A stretch of DNA of 64,000 nucleotides from JAAZAI01 sp050942875. GTDB lineage: Bacteria > Verrucomicrobiota > Kiritimatiellia > RFP12 > UBA3636. The notes below the pieces were generated by a model. It ran no database searches. It saw nothing but the letters and a program-made list of their open reading frames with translations, and was not told where the DNA came from. The stretch lies in the NCBI GenBank assembly GCA_050942875.1, contig JBMNOD010000002.1:1-64000 (forward strand), read 5' to 3'. The position numbers and the translations under genes were made by a program. Each line of letters begins with the position of its first letter. Positions within the stretch are counted from its first letter, which is position 1. Below, piece by piece: positions 49,844-57,691 of the stretch.

Positions 49844-50965
49844 ATGAGCGCTGAAAAACCACGCCACGACTTCAAGCGCATCGCGAGCGGCTTCGACCTG
49901 TACGGGTCGTTCCAATCGGCCGCGCCCTACGGCAGCGGCCACATCAACGACACGTTCGAATTGATCTACGACCAGGCCGGGCGCCCGGTCCGCTACATCC
50001 TGCAGCGCGTCAACGAAAACGTCTTCAAGGAAGGCGAGGCGCTGATGGAGAACATCCGCCGCGTCACCGCCCACCAGCGCGCCAAGCTCGCCGAGGCGGA
50101 CGCGGACGAGCCGTCGCGCCGCGCGCTGACGCTCGTGCCCGCCGTCGATGGCCGCTGCTTCCATCGCGACGGCAACGGCAATCTCTGGCGCGTCTATCTC
50201 TTCATCGAGCGGGCGACCGGCCATGATCGGATCGAAACTCCCGCCCAGGCGGAGGCCGCCGCCCGGGCGTTCGGCGAATTCCAGCTCCTGCTCGTGGATC
50301 TGCCCGGCGGGCCGCTGCACGAGACGATTCCGAAGTTCCACGACACCGCCTCCCGCTTCAAGACGCTCCTCGCGGCCGTCGAGGCCGATGCCTGCAACCG
50401 CGCCGCCGGCGTCAAGGCGGAGATCGACTTCGCCTTGGCGCGAGAGGCCGACGCCGACCGCCTCCTTGCGCTTCAGCGCGCGGGCGAGCTTCCCACCGTC
50501 GTCACGCACAACGACACGAAGCTCAACAACGTCCTGCTCGACGACGCGACGGGGGAGGGGGTCTGCGTGATCGACCTCGACACCGTGATGCCCGGGCTTG
50601 CGCTGTACGACTTCGGGGACATGGTTCGCACGGCGACGAACTCCGCGCCGGAGGACGAGCCGGACGTGTCGAAGGTCTACATGCGCATGCCCATGTTCGA
50701 GGCGCTGGTGCGCGGCTACCTGAGCTCGGCCGGCGGCTTCCTCAACGCGACGGAATTGGCGCTGCTGCCCTTCTCGGGCAAGCTGCTGACCTTCGAATGC
50801 GCGATCCGCTTCCTGACCGACTACCTCCAGGGCGACGTCTATTTCAAGACGCGCCGCCCCGGGCAGAACCTCGACCGGTGCCGCAGCCACTTCAAGCTGG
50901 TGGCCTCCATCGAGGAGAGCCACGACGCGATGCTCGAGGTGGTTCGCCGCGCAGCGGCGAAGTAG
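49844..50965 (+). CDS. Aminoglycoside-phosphotransferase-fold sugar kinase (NahK-like)
   Basis: This 373-residue protein has the APH/choline-kinase fold. It has a nucleotide-binding N-lobe (YILQRVNENVFKEGEALMENIRRV), the catalytic loop in VVTHNDTKLNNVLL (HND...N) and the metal-binding D in CVIDLDTVMPGLALYDFGDMVR. This pattern is seen in N-acetylhexosamine 1-kinases (NahK) and related sugar kinases, which feed GlcNAc/GalNAc into the cell's sugar pool. It starts one base after yjbQ. Given nearby hexosamine-type hydrolases, a sugar 1-kinase role is likely, though a choline or homoserine substrate cannot be ruled out. Confidence 0.8.
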   Translation: MSAEKPRHDFKRIASGFDLYGSFQSAAPYGSGHINDTFELIYDQAGRPVRYILQRVNENVFKEGEALMENIRRVTAHQRAKLAEADADEPSRRALTLVPAVDGRCFHRDGNGNLWRVYLFIERATGHDRIETPAQAEAAARAFGEFQLLLVDLPGGPLHETIPKFHDTASRFKTLLAAVEADACNRAAGVKAEIDFALAREADADRLLALQRAGELPTVVTHNDTKLNNVLLDDATGEGVCVIDLDTVMPGLALYDFGDMVRTATNSAPEDEPDVSKVYMRMPMFEALVRGYLSSAGGFLNATELALLPFSGKLLTFECAIRFLTDYLQGDVYFKTRRPGQNLDRCRSHFKLVASIEESHDAMLEVVRRAAAK

Positions 50966-51003
50966 GGAGTAGGGGGGATTAGCGGCTAGCGGCTCGTGGG
51001 GGG

Positions 51004-51762
51004 CTACTTGCCCATGGCGCGGAGATTCTCCAGGCACTTCTCGATGCACTGCATCGGAGTGAGCGCGCCGTAGTCTTCATGCTCCACCACGTACCATTCG
51101 GTGCCGCCGACGGTCTCGCAGGCTTCGAAGACTTCTGCCCAAGACACGGAGTCTTCACCCACCAGCGCCGCCACGTCGTCGCGTTTGAACGCCTTGACGT
51201 GGATGGATTTGACGCGTCCGGGGAGCGAGCGAATGTAGGCCGCGCCGTCGGCGCCCGCGCGCTGCACCCAGCCGATGTCGAACTGGATTTCGACATCGGA
51301 GGTCAGGCAGTCGAGCATCAGCGCGAAGGGGACGCGGTTCTCGACGAAGCGGAATTCGAAGTCGTGGTTGTGATAGCCCACGGAGCAGCCGACGGCCTTG
51401 GCGCGCGCGGCCGCCTCGTTGATCGCGGCGCAGGCGCGGCGGTATCCGTCGAGGCTGCTTGTGTATTGGCCGGCAAGGGAGGGCACGTTGAACCGGCGGC
51501 AGCCGATTTCGCCGTAGGTGTTGAGCGTCTCCTTGAGAGCGTCGCCGACGAGCGAGTCGAGTCCGACATGGGCGCCGGCGATGCCAAGGCCGAAATCTTT
51601 GAGCATTGCAAGCCAGTCCTTCGGCGGCGTGTTGCCGAGGCCCGCGGTTTCGACGCCTTGGTACCCCATTTTGGCGATGGCCTCGAGGGTGCCGGGCAGA
51701 TCGCGGGCGACGTCCTTGTTGACGGACCACAACTGAACTCCAATGGGTATTTTGCTCGACAT
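51004..51762 (-). CDS. Sugar-phosphate isomerase/epimerase-like protein (xylose-isomerase-type TIM barrel)
   Basis: This 252-residue protein has the AP-endonuclease-2/xylose-isomerase-like TIM barrel. It starts IGVQLWSVNKDVARDLPGTLEAIAKMGYQGVETAGLG, then LGIAGAHVGLDSL, a metal site GCSVGYHNHDFEF, EIQFDIGWVQRAG, and the closing MEH-like YVVEHEDYGAL. Such proteins isomerise or epimerise sugars such as tagatose, fructose or inosose. It has no signal peptide. The stop is just downstream of the kinase-like gene and the two converge. It appears monocistronic; upstream lies a repeat-rich gap. Confidence 0.82.
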   Translation of the reverse strand: MSSKIPIGVQLWSVNKDVARDLPGTLEAIAKMGYQGVETAGLGNTPPKDWLAMLKDFGLGIAGAHVGLDSLVGDALKETLNTYGEIGCRRFNVPSLAGQYTSSLDGYRRACAAINEAAARAKAVGCSVGYHNHDFEFRFVENRVPFALMLDCLTSDVEIQFDIGWVQRAGADGAAYIRSLPGRVKSIHVKAFKRDDVAALVGEDSVSWAEVFEACETVGGTEWYVVEHEDYGALTPMQCIEKCLENLRAMGK

Positions 51763-52338
51763 GATGAGATTCTCCGTGACGCGACAGTGAAAAACGGCAT
51801 CGTGCGTGGCGTCAACGCACCTCGTTTATGCCGCCAAAGTCTATCGGCATTGCGCGTCAAAGTCAAGGTTTTCAGGAGATTTTGTGGACAGGCCCTGAAG
51901 CCGTGGAGACCGCCGTCCTCGGCGGGCGTCCGCATTCCGTGGATGCGGCGTCCCCGCCGCGTTTCGCCACCCAAGCCCATTCGCCCGCGCCATCGGCGCG
52001 GTGCGTCTTGGAGGTGGGGCGACGCCGTCTCGGCTAGCCGCCCTGTCTGCGTGGCGAGTCCTTGGCGCATGACCCGCCCTTCGGCCGTTCACGTACCCGT
52101 ACGCAGCAAAGCGGTTCACGTTCACGGAAAACGTAAACGAAGGGCGTCGTGAACGGGAACGGGTACGGGGACGAGTACGTGAACGGGGACGAGTACGGGA
52201 ACGGGATTCGATGACGTCGGTTTCGTCGATGACGTCGATTTTGCCGAATCATGAACGCAAGACGAGACGCGAACAGGCACGACCGACACGGAAGACCAGG
52301 GGACAGACCCCAAAGACCCCAAAAATGGAAAACACGTG
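51763..52338. repeat. Repeat-rich intergenic region with GTACGG/GAACGG hexamer arrays
   Basis: No gene is supported. At 51949-51977 lies a GCGGCGTCCCCGCCGCG block also found at 7790-7815. GGTGGGGCGACGCCGTC at about 52013-52030 recurs near 30256. From about 52083 to 52206 the sequence consists of hexamer-like words (GTACCC, GTACGC, GTTCAC, GAACGG, GTACGG, GACGAG). A GGGGACAGACCCC element lies at 52299-52311, immediately before the promoter of the GH20-like operon. Confidence 0.7.
52299..52311. repeat. GGGGACAGACCCC dispersed element, copy 5
   Basis: This is an exact copy of the 13-mer at 4704, 25517 and 30539, followed by AAAGACCCCAAAAATGG. It lies 28 bases upstream of the -35 box of the promoter at 52339. 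Confidence 0.8.
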
Positions 52339-52368
52339 TTGACGTTCTATCCTCGCCTGCCTTATCAT
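52339..52368 (+). promoter_or_regulatory. Predicted promoter of the GH20-like/DNRLRE/LacI/GH2 operon
   Basis: TTGACG (52339-52344) and TATCAT (52363-52368) are 18 bases apart. The predicted start near 52375 gives a leader of about 20 bases. A 12-base palindrome overlaps the -10 box. Confidence 0.6.
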
Positions 52369-52377
52369 ACCGGTATG
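52366..52377. promoter_or_regulatory. Candidate LacI-type operator (CATACCGGTATG)
   Basis: This perfect 12-base palindrome has a central CCGG, a CpG-centred shape common to LacI-family operators. It overlaps the -10 box and the predicted start site, where a bound repressor would block transcription. The LacI-family gene at 56630 in this operon is the obvious candidate regulator, which is inference. Confidence 0.5.
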
Positions 52378-52394
52378 AAAACGCGAGGAATTTG

Positions 52395-55325
52395 ATGATG
52401 AACCTAAAACCAACATGCGTTCACATGAAGACGGCCACGCCTGCGATGAAAATCGCCGGAATCCTTCTGTTGCTCGGGCTCGTGCATGCTGACGCAGCGC
52501 TCGCAATCCGAATCTTTCCATCCCCTCGCATCATCAAACCCGCCGGAGAACCGATCGCGCTCGCAGGCAATGCCGCCGTGGCTCCGGCAATCGTCCCCGT
52601 CAATCCCACAGACACAATGCAGGTCGGCATCGACGTCATCCAGTCGCGTCTGGCGAAGCTCGACGCCAAGCCCTGGCGCATCGTCTCGGCAACCGAGGCG
52701 AAATCCGAGCGTCTCGCCATCCATCTCGTTGTCGCAGGTTCCGGCGCAGAAGCGGACGAGTTCGTCGCGTCCCACGCCCTCGGCGTGACAACCGCCACGC
52801 CTGGCCCGCAAGGCTATGCAATCACCTGCCGGAAGACGGCGGCCGGCTTGGCCGTCTTCGTGGTCGGCAGCGATGAAACAGGCATGCTCTACGGTTGCGT
52901 GACACTCGCGCATTTCATCACGATGGATTCAGGGCAACGCCTCTGCCTTCTCCCGCACGATGTGCGCGACTGGCCGGATTTCAAACATCGCATGCTGGGG
53001 TCCAGCGAACCGCTCCGCCACGCTTGGAACGCCTACGACGCACTCGTCGTGTCCGGACGCCACGAAGAGGCCTCCGCGCTTGCCGAAGAGCTCGACCCCG
53101 TCTTCCACGCCCACATCGACTGGATGCTCTGGAACAAGATCAACCTCGTCGACTTCTACGTCCCCTCCGTGCGCAACGCCGCGCAGAAAGCCCGAATGGC
53201 TCGCTGGACCGACTACATGCGGACGCGAGGGATCGGGCTGACCTGGTGCCAATCCGCCCCGGTCGGGAGTGCGGCGGAGAATCGCCGAGGCTGCGTGAAG
53301 ATGGGCGCCTTCGAGTACTGCTGGAGCGACGACGAGCGACACCAGGCGCAGGCAATCCAACGGGCGAACGTGATTCGTGATCTCGGCGTCCGTCACTTCT
53401 CGCTCCACATGATCGACGCGGACGGCCCCGATCCCGAGCACTGGAGCCAACGCTGCGACGAATGCAAGCGCCGCTTTGGCGACGACCGCGCCGCCGCCGA
53501 CGTCAACATCTTCACGTCCTACTACGACGCGATCCGCGAACGCGCGCCCGACTGCCGGATCGAATTCATCCCCGTCCCCTACAAGGCCTGGCCGTTCTAC
53601 GAACCCGGGATGATGGAGCTGTCGATCGAATGGCAGCAAGGCAACCCCGAAGCCCAGGCCAAGCGGCAGATGACGGAAGCGGCGCTCGCGTACTTCAAGC
53701 GCCTTGACGAACTCTTGCCGAAAGACGCCTACATCACCTTGCGCGAACACGGACGCAAGCCGTCGCTCGCCTACCGGGCGGCATTCGGCAACCGCCCGCT
53801 TGTCATCTGGTGGTGGCAATTTCCAGTCTACGGCTGGCAGACATTCTTTCACAGCATGGGGCGTTATACGAAAACCTGGGACTTCGACGACCCGCGCAAC
53901 CTGGTCTTCGTCACGTCTCACGACCTCCCCGCAACCGAACGGCTGATCACGCTGTTCAACCACGAGTACGCCTGGAACTGCAACGCGCCAGGAGCCGCCG
54001 TGCTCGAAGAGGCCTACGACTACCGCATTGGGCCCGAACTCCTGGAGCCGACGAGCGTCGCCATCCCGTTCCTCGATGCCGCCGCCGCTGAGATCTACGG
54101 TCCGTCCGCTGGTTCCGTCGTGGCCGAAATCTGCAAGGAGCCCCTTTCCCTGATGTTCATCGCCCGGCCGCGCGTAACGCGCGTCATCAACGGTGAATCG
54201 CACAACCTCTACAACGACGACGCGAACCTTCTCAGGGATCCGCTGCCTCAAATGCGCGTCCAAGCCGATGCCGCAGCACGAGCGGCTGCGATTTGCGCGA
54301 AATTCTTCGCCAAGAGCCCCGTCCTCGACGGGCCCGCAAAGAACGATCTGCCGGCCATCTACCGCAGTGCCGTCCAGGCGAAACATGCGGCCGGGCTCCA
54401 AGCGCTGCGCTGGGCATGCGACCGCGCTCTGCTTGCCGGAGACGTGCAAACGGCCCGCGCCAAGGCGGCCGAAGGGCTTCGCCTGCTGGAGAGCCGAAAA
54501 CTCGAACTCGCGCGACTGGAGGAAGCCCTGGCGGCATTCCCGCCCGCTTCAATGCCCGCCAATTCCGCGGAGCATGCCTTGGAGACGTTCGACACCCAGC
54601 CCTACGCCGAGGATTTCATGGCGCTGGCCAAAGCGACCGATCCGCTGAAACGACTGCTCGAGCCATCGATCACGGCAGAGCCGACCACCCTGCGCCTGCC
54701 CACCCCGCTGGAGGCGGCGGGAGGCCTGATGTCGCACACCACGACCCTTGCGGCGCGAGAGACGGCGACGGGGCTTGACCTGGCCTTCACTCTGCGAGAA
54801 GACGCCGAATCCTGGCCCGCCATCCCAACGCGCGCGCACGATGCGTTGTTGACCGCCGACGCCGGAGAACAGTCGGCCTATGTGGGACTCTACATCCGTT
54901 CCGCCAACAGCCGGAACGTGGCGGTTTTCCTGTTCGACTGGACGGGCAATCGCCTGGAAGGCCGTTGCAAACTTGAAACGATCGCCGAGGTCGCAACCGC
55001 CGACTGGGATCCGCGCTGGTCCTGCCATGTCGTCCGGCGGCCGAAGCTTCGCGCCGGGCTCGATCTCGCCTGGAACGGGTCATGGAATCTGCAGGCGACA
55101 AAACAAGATCGCACCTGGTCGGCCGCCGTGTCGATCCCCTGGACCACGCTGGCCGACGCGTTCGGCGAGCCGGTCGATCGCGAGAAGCTCCAATTTGTCG
55201 TCGAGCGCTACTGGCGCAGCCGCGAGCCCTTCGGCCCCGGCGAATACGGGCGGCTCGGCGATTTTGAAGGACGGTGGATCCCGTGGGACAAAACCGTCAA
55301 CGGGATTGTAAAAACAGGAGAATGA
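52395..55325 (+). CDS. Secreted GH20/GH84-like beta-N-acetylhexosaminidase-type protein with CBM9-like C-terminus
   Basis: This 976-residue protein has a signal peptide-like start (hydrophobic segment KIAGILLLLGLVHADAALA, about residues 21-40). Its N-terminal zincin-like domain (about 45-190), with IRIFPSPRIIKPAGEPIALAG and IDVIQSRLAKLDAKPW, is that found before GH20/GH84 barrels. A TIM barrel (about 200-560) contains FKHRMLGSSEPLRH, LHMIDADGPDPEHWSQRCDEC and WWWQFPVYGWQ. The C-terminal ~200 residues look like a CBM9-like domain. GAGGA at 52385-52389 supports ATG 52395 or 52398. It is the first gene of the operon. Exact substrate is unknown; a hexosaminidase role is inferred from fold. Confidence 0.75.
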   Translation: MMNLKPTCVHMKTATPAMKIAGILLLLGLVHADAALAIRIFPSPRIIKPAGEPIALAGNAAVAPAIVPVNPTDTMQVGIDVIQSRLAKLDAKPWRIVSATEAKSERLAIHLVVAGSGAEADEFVASHALGVTTATPGPQGYAITCRKTAAGLAVFVVGSDETGMLYGCVTLAHFITMDSGQRLCLLPHDVRDWPDFKHRMLGSSEPLRHAWNAYDALVVSGRHEEASALAEELDPVFHAHIDWMLWNKINLVDFYVPSVRNAAQKARMARWTDYMRTRGIGLTWCQSAPVGSAAENRRGCVKMGAFEYCWSDDERHQAQAIQRANVIRDLGVRHFSLHMIDADGPDPEHWSQRCDECKRRFGDDRAAADVNIFTSYYDAIRERAPDCRIEFIPVPYKAWPFYEPGMMELSIEWQQGNPEAQAKRQMTEAALAYFKRLDELLPKDAYITLREHGRKPSLAYRAAFGNRPLVIWWWQFPVYGWQTFFHSMGRYTKTWDFDDPRNLVFVTSHDLPATERLITLFNHEYAWNCNAPGAAVLEEAYDYRIGPELLEPTSVAIPFLDAAAAEIYGPSAGSVVAEICKEPLSLMFIARPRVTRVINGESHNLYNDDANLLRDPLPQMRVQADAAARAAAICAKFFAKSPVLDGPAKNDLPAIYRSAVQAKHAAGLQALRWACDRALLAGDVQTARAKAAEGLRLLESRKLELARLEEALAAFPPASMPANSAEHALETFDTQPYAEDFMALAKATDPLKRLLEPSITAEPTTLRLPTPLEAAGGLMSHTTTLAARETATGLDLAFTLREDAESWPAIPTRAHDALLTADAGEQSAYVGLYIRSANSRNVAVFLFDWTGNRLEGRCKLETIAEVATADWDPRWSCHVVRRPKLRAGLDLAWNGSWNLQATKQDRTWSAAVSIPWTTLADAFGEPVDREKLQFVVERYWRSREPFGPGEYGRLGDFEGRWIPWDKTVNGIVKTGE

Positions 55326-55341
55326 AAACAGGAGAAGAGAA

Positions 55342-56565
55342 ATGAAATGCAATGCAATGACGACGACCCTCCGCCGATGGCTTGCCTGCTTGATGCTGGC
55401 AAGCGTTTCCTGCGGAGCCTTTGCCGGGCAATCCATCACCAATCTGTTGATTGAGGATACGGAAATGACGCCGGGCAGATACACGCCTGAGTCAACCGCG
55501 AACGCGGTTGTTCTTGGCACCCTTGGCGGAAACCTCTACCGTTCCCTGTTCAGAGCCCATGGACCCGATGTGCAGGATGGACATGTGTTGACGAACGCGG
55601 TTTTGCGGTTGTACGTGGATCAATATGGCTTGAACCGATCCGTAAACCTCCACCGGACGACCACTCCCTGGGACGTTGCCGTGGCGACATGGTACACGAA
55701 CATGACGGGAGCCGCCTGGGCGGAACCGGGATTGCTGGCGGGGACGGACTACGTCGCGACGCCGACGGCCACGGCGACGACGCCGGGAGCCAATGGCTTC
55801 ACGACGTTCAACGTGACGGCCGACGTTCAGGCGCTCCTCAACAGCTCAGACGCAAGCTTGAGCTGGCTGGCGAAGCTGCCAAACGAAGCGCAACTCGTTC
55901 GTTTTCGAACGCTGGAGCATACGGAACCCTCTCAACGGCCGAACATCGTCTACCACTATGCGAAGCAAGAGGTTCAAGGAACCGTTGTCACCAACGAGGC
56001 GACGGCGGATCTTCACATCATCGACACCGCTCCCAACACGCCTCAAGGCGGAACCACAATGCTGGCGGGCTACTTGATATCGAGCAAAAGCATGACACGC
56101 AGCCTTGTCGCCACCGCATTGCCGGTCGTCCCGTCGGCCGCCATCATTGAGAACGCCCAGCTTCGACTCTATCAGGACAACAACATCGCCAGCTACCGAG
56201 AAGGCGCCGTGATCAGGCTTCATCGTCTGCTGAAGCCGTGGAACGAATCCGCGACATGGAACTCAAATGGCATTGCATCAGCCTGGGCGGCGCCTGGCTT
56301 GAGCGCGGGGGCGGACTACGTCACGGCGCCCACGGATGCGAATGTCATGCCGCTCAACCGCCACACGTATTTCGATGTGACGCAAGATGTGCGCGCATTT
56401 GCCAACGGCGACGCGCCGAATTACGGCTGGATTGCCATCAACGCCCAGGAAAGCGGCAACACGCTTTCGCGGTTCCGCACACGCGAAGACGCCACGGCAT
56501 CCTGGCGCCCCGCGCTGATCGTGCGCTACTCCATCCCGCCCGGCACGGTGCTTACCGTGCGCTAG
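55342..56565 (+). CDS. Secreted DNRLRE-domain protein
   Basis: This 407-residue protein has a signal peptide (about residues 1-29, ending GAFAG). It carries two DNRLRE-type beta-sandwich domains (about 40-210 and 220-405), each with the family pattern: LRLYVDQYGLNRSVNLHRTTTPWDVAVATWYTNMTGAAWAEPGLLAGTDY in the first and LRLYQDNNIASYREGAVIRLHRLLKPWNESATWN in the second. Each ends with a strand before HYAK or RYSIPP. DNRLRE domains are found in secreted surface proteins and hydrolases as non-catalytic modules. CAGGAGAAGAG lies just upstream of the ATG, 16 bases after the GH20-like gene. Confidence 0.85.
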   Translation: MKCNAMTTTLRRWLACLMLASVSCGAFAGQSITNLLIEDTEMTPGRYTPESTANAVVLGTLGGNLYRSLFRAHGPDVQDGHVLTNAVLRLYVDQYGLNRSVNLHRTTTPWDVAVATWYTNMTGAAWAEPGLLAGTDYVATPTATATTPGANGFTTFNVTADVQALLNSSDASLSWLAKLPNEAQLVRFRTLEHTEPSQRPNIVYHYAKQEVQGTVVTNEATADLHIIDTAPNTPQGGTTMLAGYLISSKSMTRSLVATALPVVPSAAIIENAQLRLYQDNNIASYREGAVIRLHRLLKPWNESATWNSNGIASAWAAPGLSAGADYVTAPTDANVMPLNRHTYFDVTQDVRAFANGDAPNYGWIAINAQESGNTLSRFRTREDATASWRPALIVRYSIPPGTVLTVR

Positions 56566-56629
56566 ACAGGATGAACGAAGCGCGCCGACTCCATGAGAAC
56601 CCCGTCTTGACCCCCACGACGGCGAACCC

Positions 56630-57691
56630 ATGAAAAAAACGTCCTCCACACACTCGCCCTTCCCCTCCGCATCCGCCAAAGGGAAGCCCGCCAAACGGAC
56701 CACGCTGAGACAGGTCGCCGCCGCCGCCGAGGTCTCGCTCTCCACGGCCAGCCACATCCTGGGCACGCGGGCGGACCGATACAGCCCCGAGATGCGCGAA
56801 CGCGTGAGGCGGACGGCCGTCGAACTGGGCTACCGTCCCAACGGCTTCGCCAAGGCCATGCGCTCCGGCCGCTTCGGCGCGGCGTCCCTTTTGCTCAGCA
56901 GCAACCCCGACCACAGCGAGCTGTTCAACCCGCTGACCATCGGCATCCACGACGCCCTGGCCGAGCAGGGGATGCATCTGACGCTGGACATGCTTTCCGA
57001 CAAGGAGCTGACCGACCCGAAGTTCGTGCCGCGCTTTCTGCGCGTGCGAATGGTCGACGGGCTTCTCATCGCCTACTACCATGGGATTCCCGAGCGGTTC
57101 AAAGCGTTGCTCCACCAGAACCAGATCCCCTCCGTCTGGGTCAATTCAAGACACGCGGCGGATTGCGTCCATCCCGACGACCTGGCGGCGGGGCGGCAGG
57201 CGGCCGGACATCTGCTCAAACGCGGCTGCCGCCGAATCGCCTACGCCGACTACACGCTGCCAGTCCCAAGCGACGGCATGACGGCGCGCGGGGCGGGATG
57301 TGCACAAGCCCTGCGCGAGGCGGGATTCGCCCCGAGAAAAATCAGCCCCGCGGACAAGCTGCCGCGAACCGAGCGCATCGCCTTCAGCCGCGCATGGCTC
57401 GAGAAACGCGATCGTCCCGATGCCGTCGTCTGCATCTCCCTGACAACGGCGCTGCCCATCCTCCAAACAGCCGCCGAAATGGGGATCCGCGTCCCTGAGG
57501 ATCTCGCGCTCGTGACTTTCGCGACCCAGCCTGTCAACCACACCGGCGTCCACGTCACGTCCCTGCAAATCCCCTTCAACCAAGTCGGCCGACAGGCCGT
57601 CGCCATGCTGGGGCGAAAGCTGGCGCAGCCAGGCGAACCGCAACCGCCGGAGCTCGTCCCCTTCACCCTCGACCCCGGAGCCACCTCGTGA
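56630..57691 (+). CDS. LacI-family transcriptional regulator
   Basis: This 353-residue protein has an unusual Ser/Pro-rich N-terminus (about residues 1-22). The helix-turn-helix (about 24-70) reads TTLRQVAAAAEVSLSTASHILG then YRPNGFAKAMRSGR, and a periplasmic-binding-type sensor domain (about 80-345) contains GAASLLLSSNPDHSELFNPLTIG, DGLLIAYYHGIP and PDAVVCISLTTALPIL. The start is ATG 56630. The gene sits inside the operon it most likely controls, and its stop overlaps the GH2-like start as GTGA. The effector sugar is unknown. Confidence 0.9.
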   Translation: MKKTSSTHSPFPSASAKGKPAKRTTLRQVAAAAEVSLSTASHILGTRADRYSPEMRERVRRTAVELGYRPNGFAKAMRSGRFGAASLLLSSNPDHSELFNPLTIGIHDALAEQGMHLTLDMLSDKELTDPKFVPRFLRVRMVDGLLIAYYHGIPERFKALLHQNQIPSVWVNSRHAADCVHPDDLAAGRQAAGHLLKRGCRRIAYADYTLPVPSDGMTARGAGCAQALREAGFAPRKISPADKLPRTERIAFSRAWLEKRDRPDAVVCISLTTALPILQTAAEMGIRVPEDLALVTFATQPVNHTGVHVTSLQIPFNQVGRQAVAMLGRKLAQPGEPQPPELVPFTLDPGATS

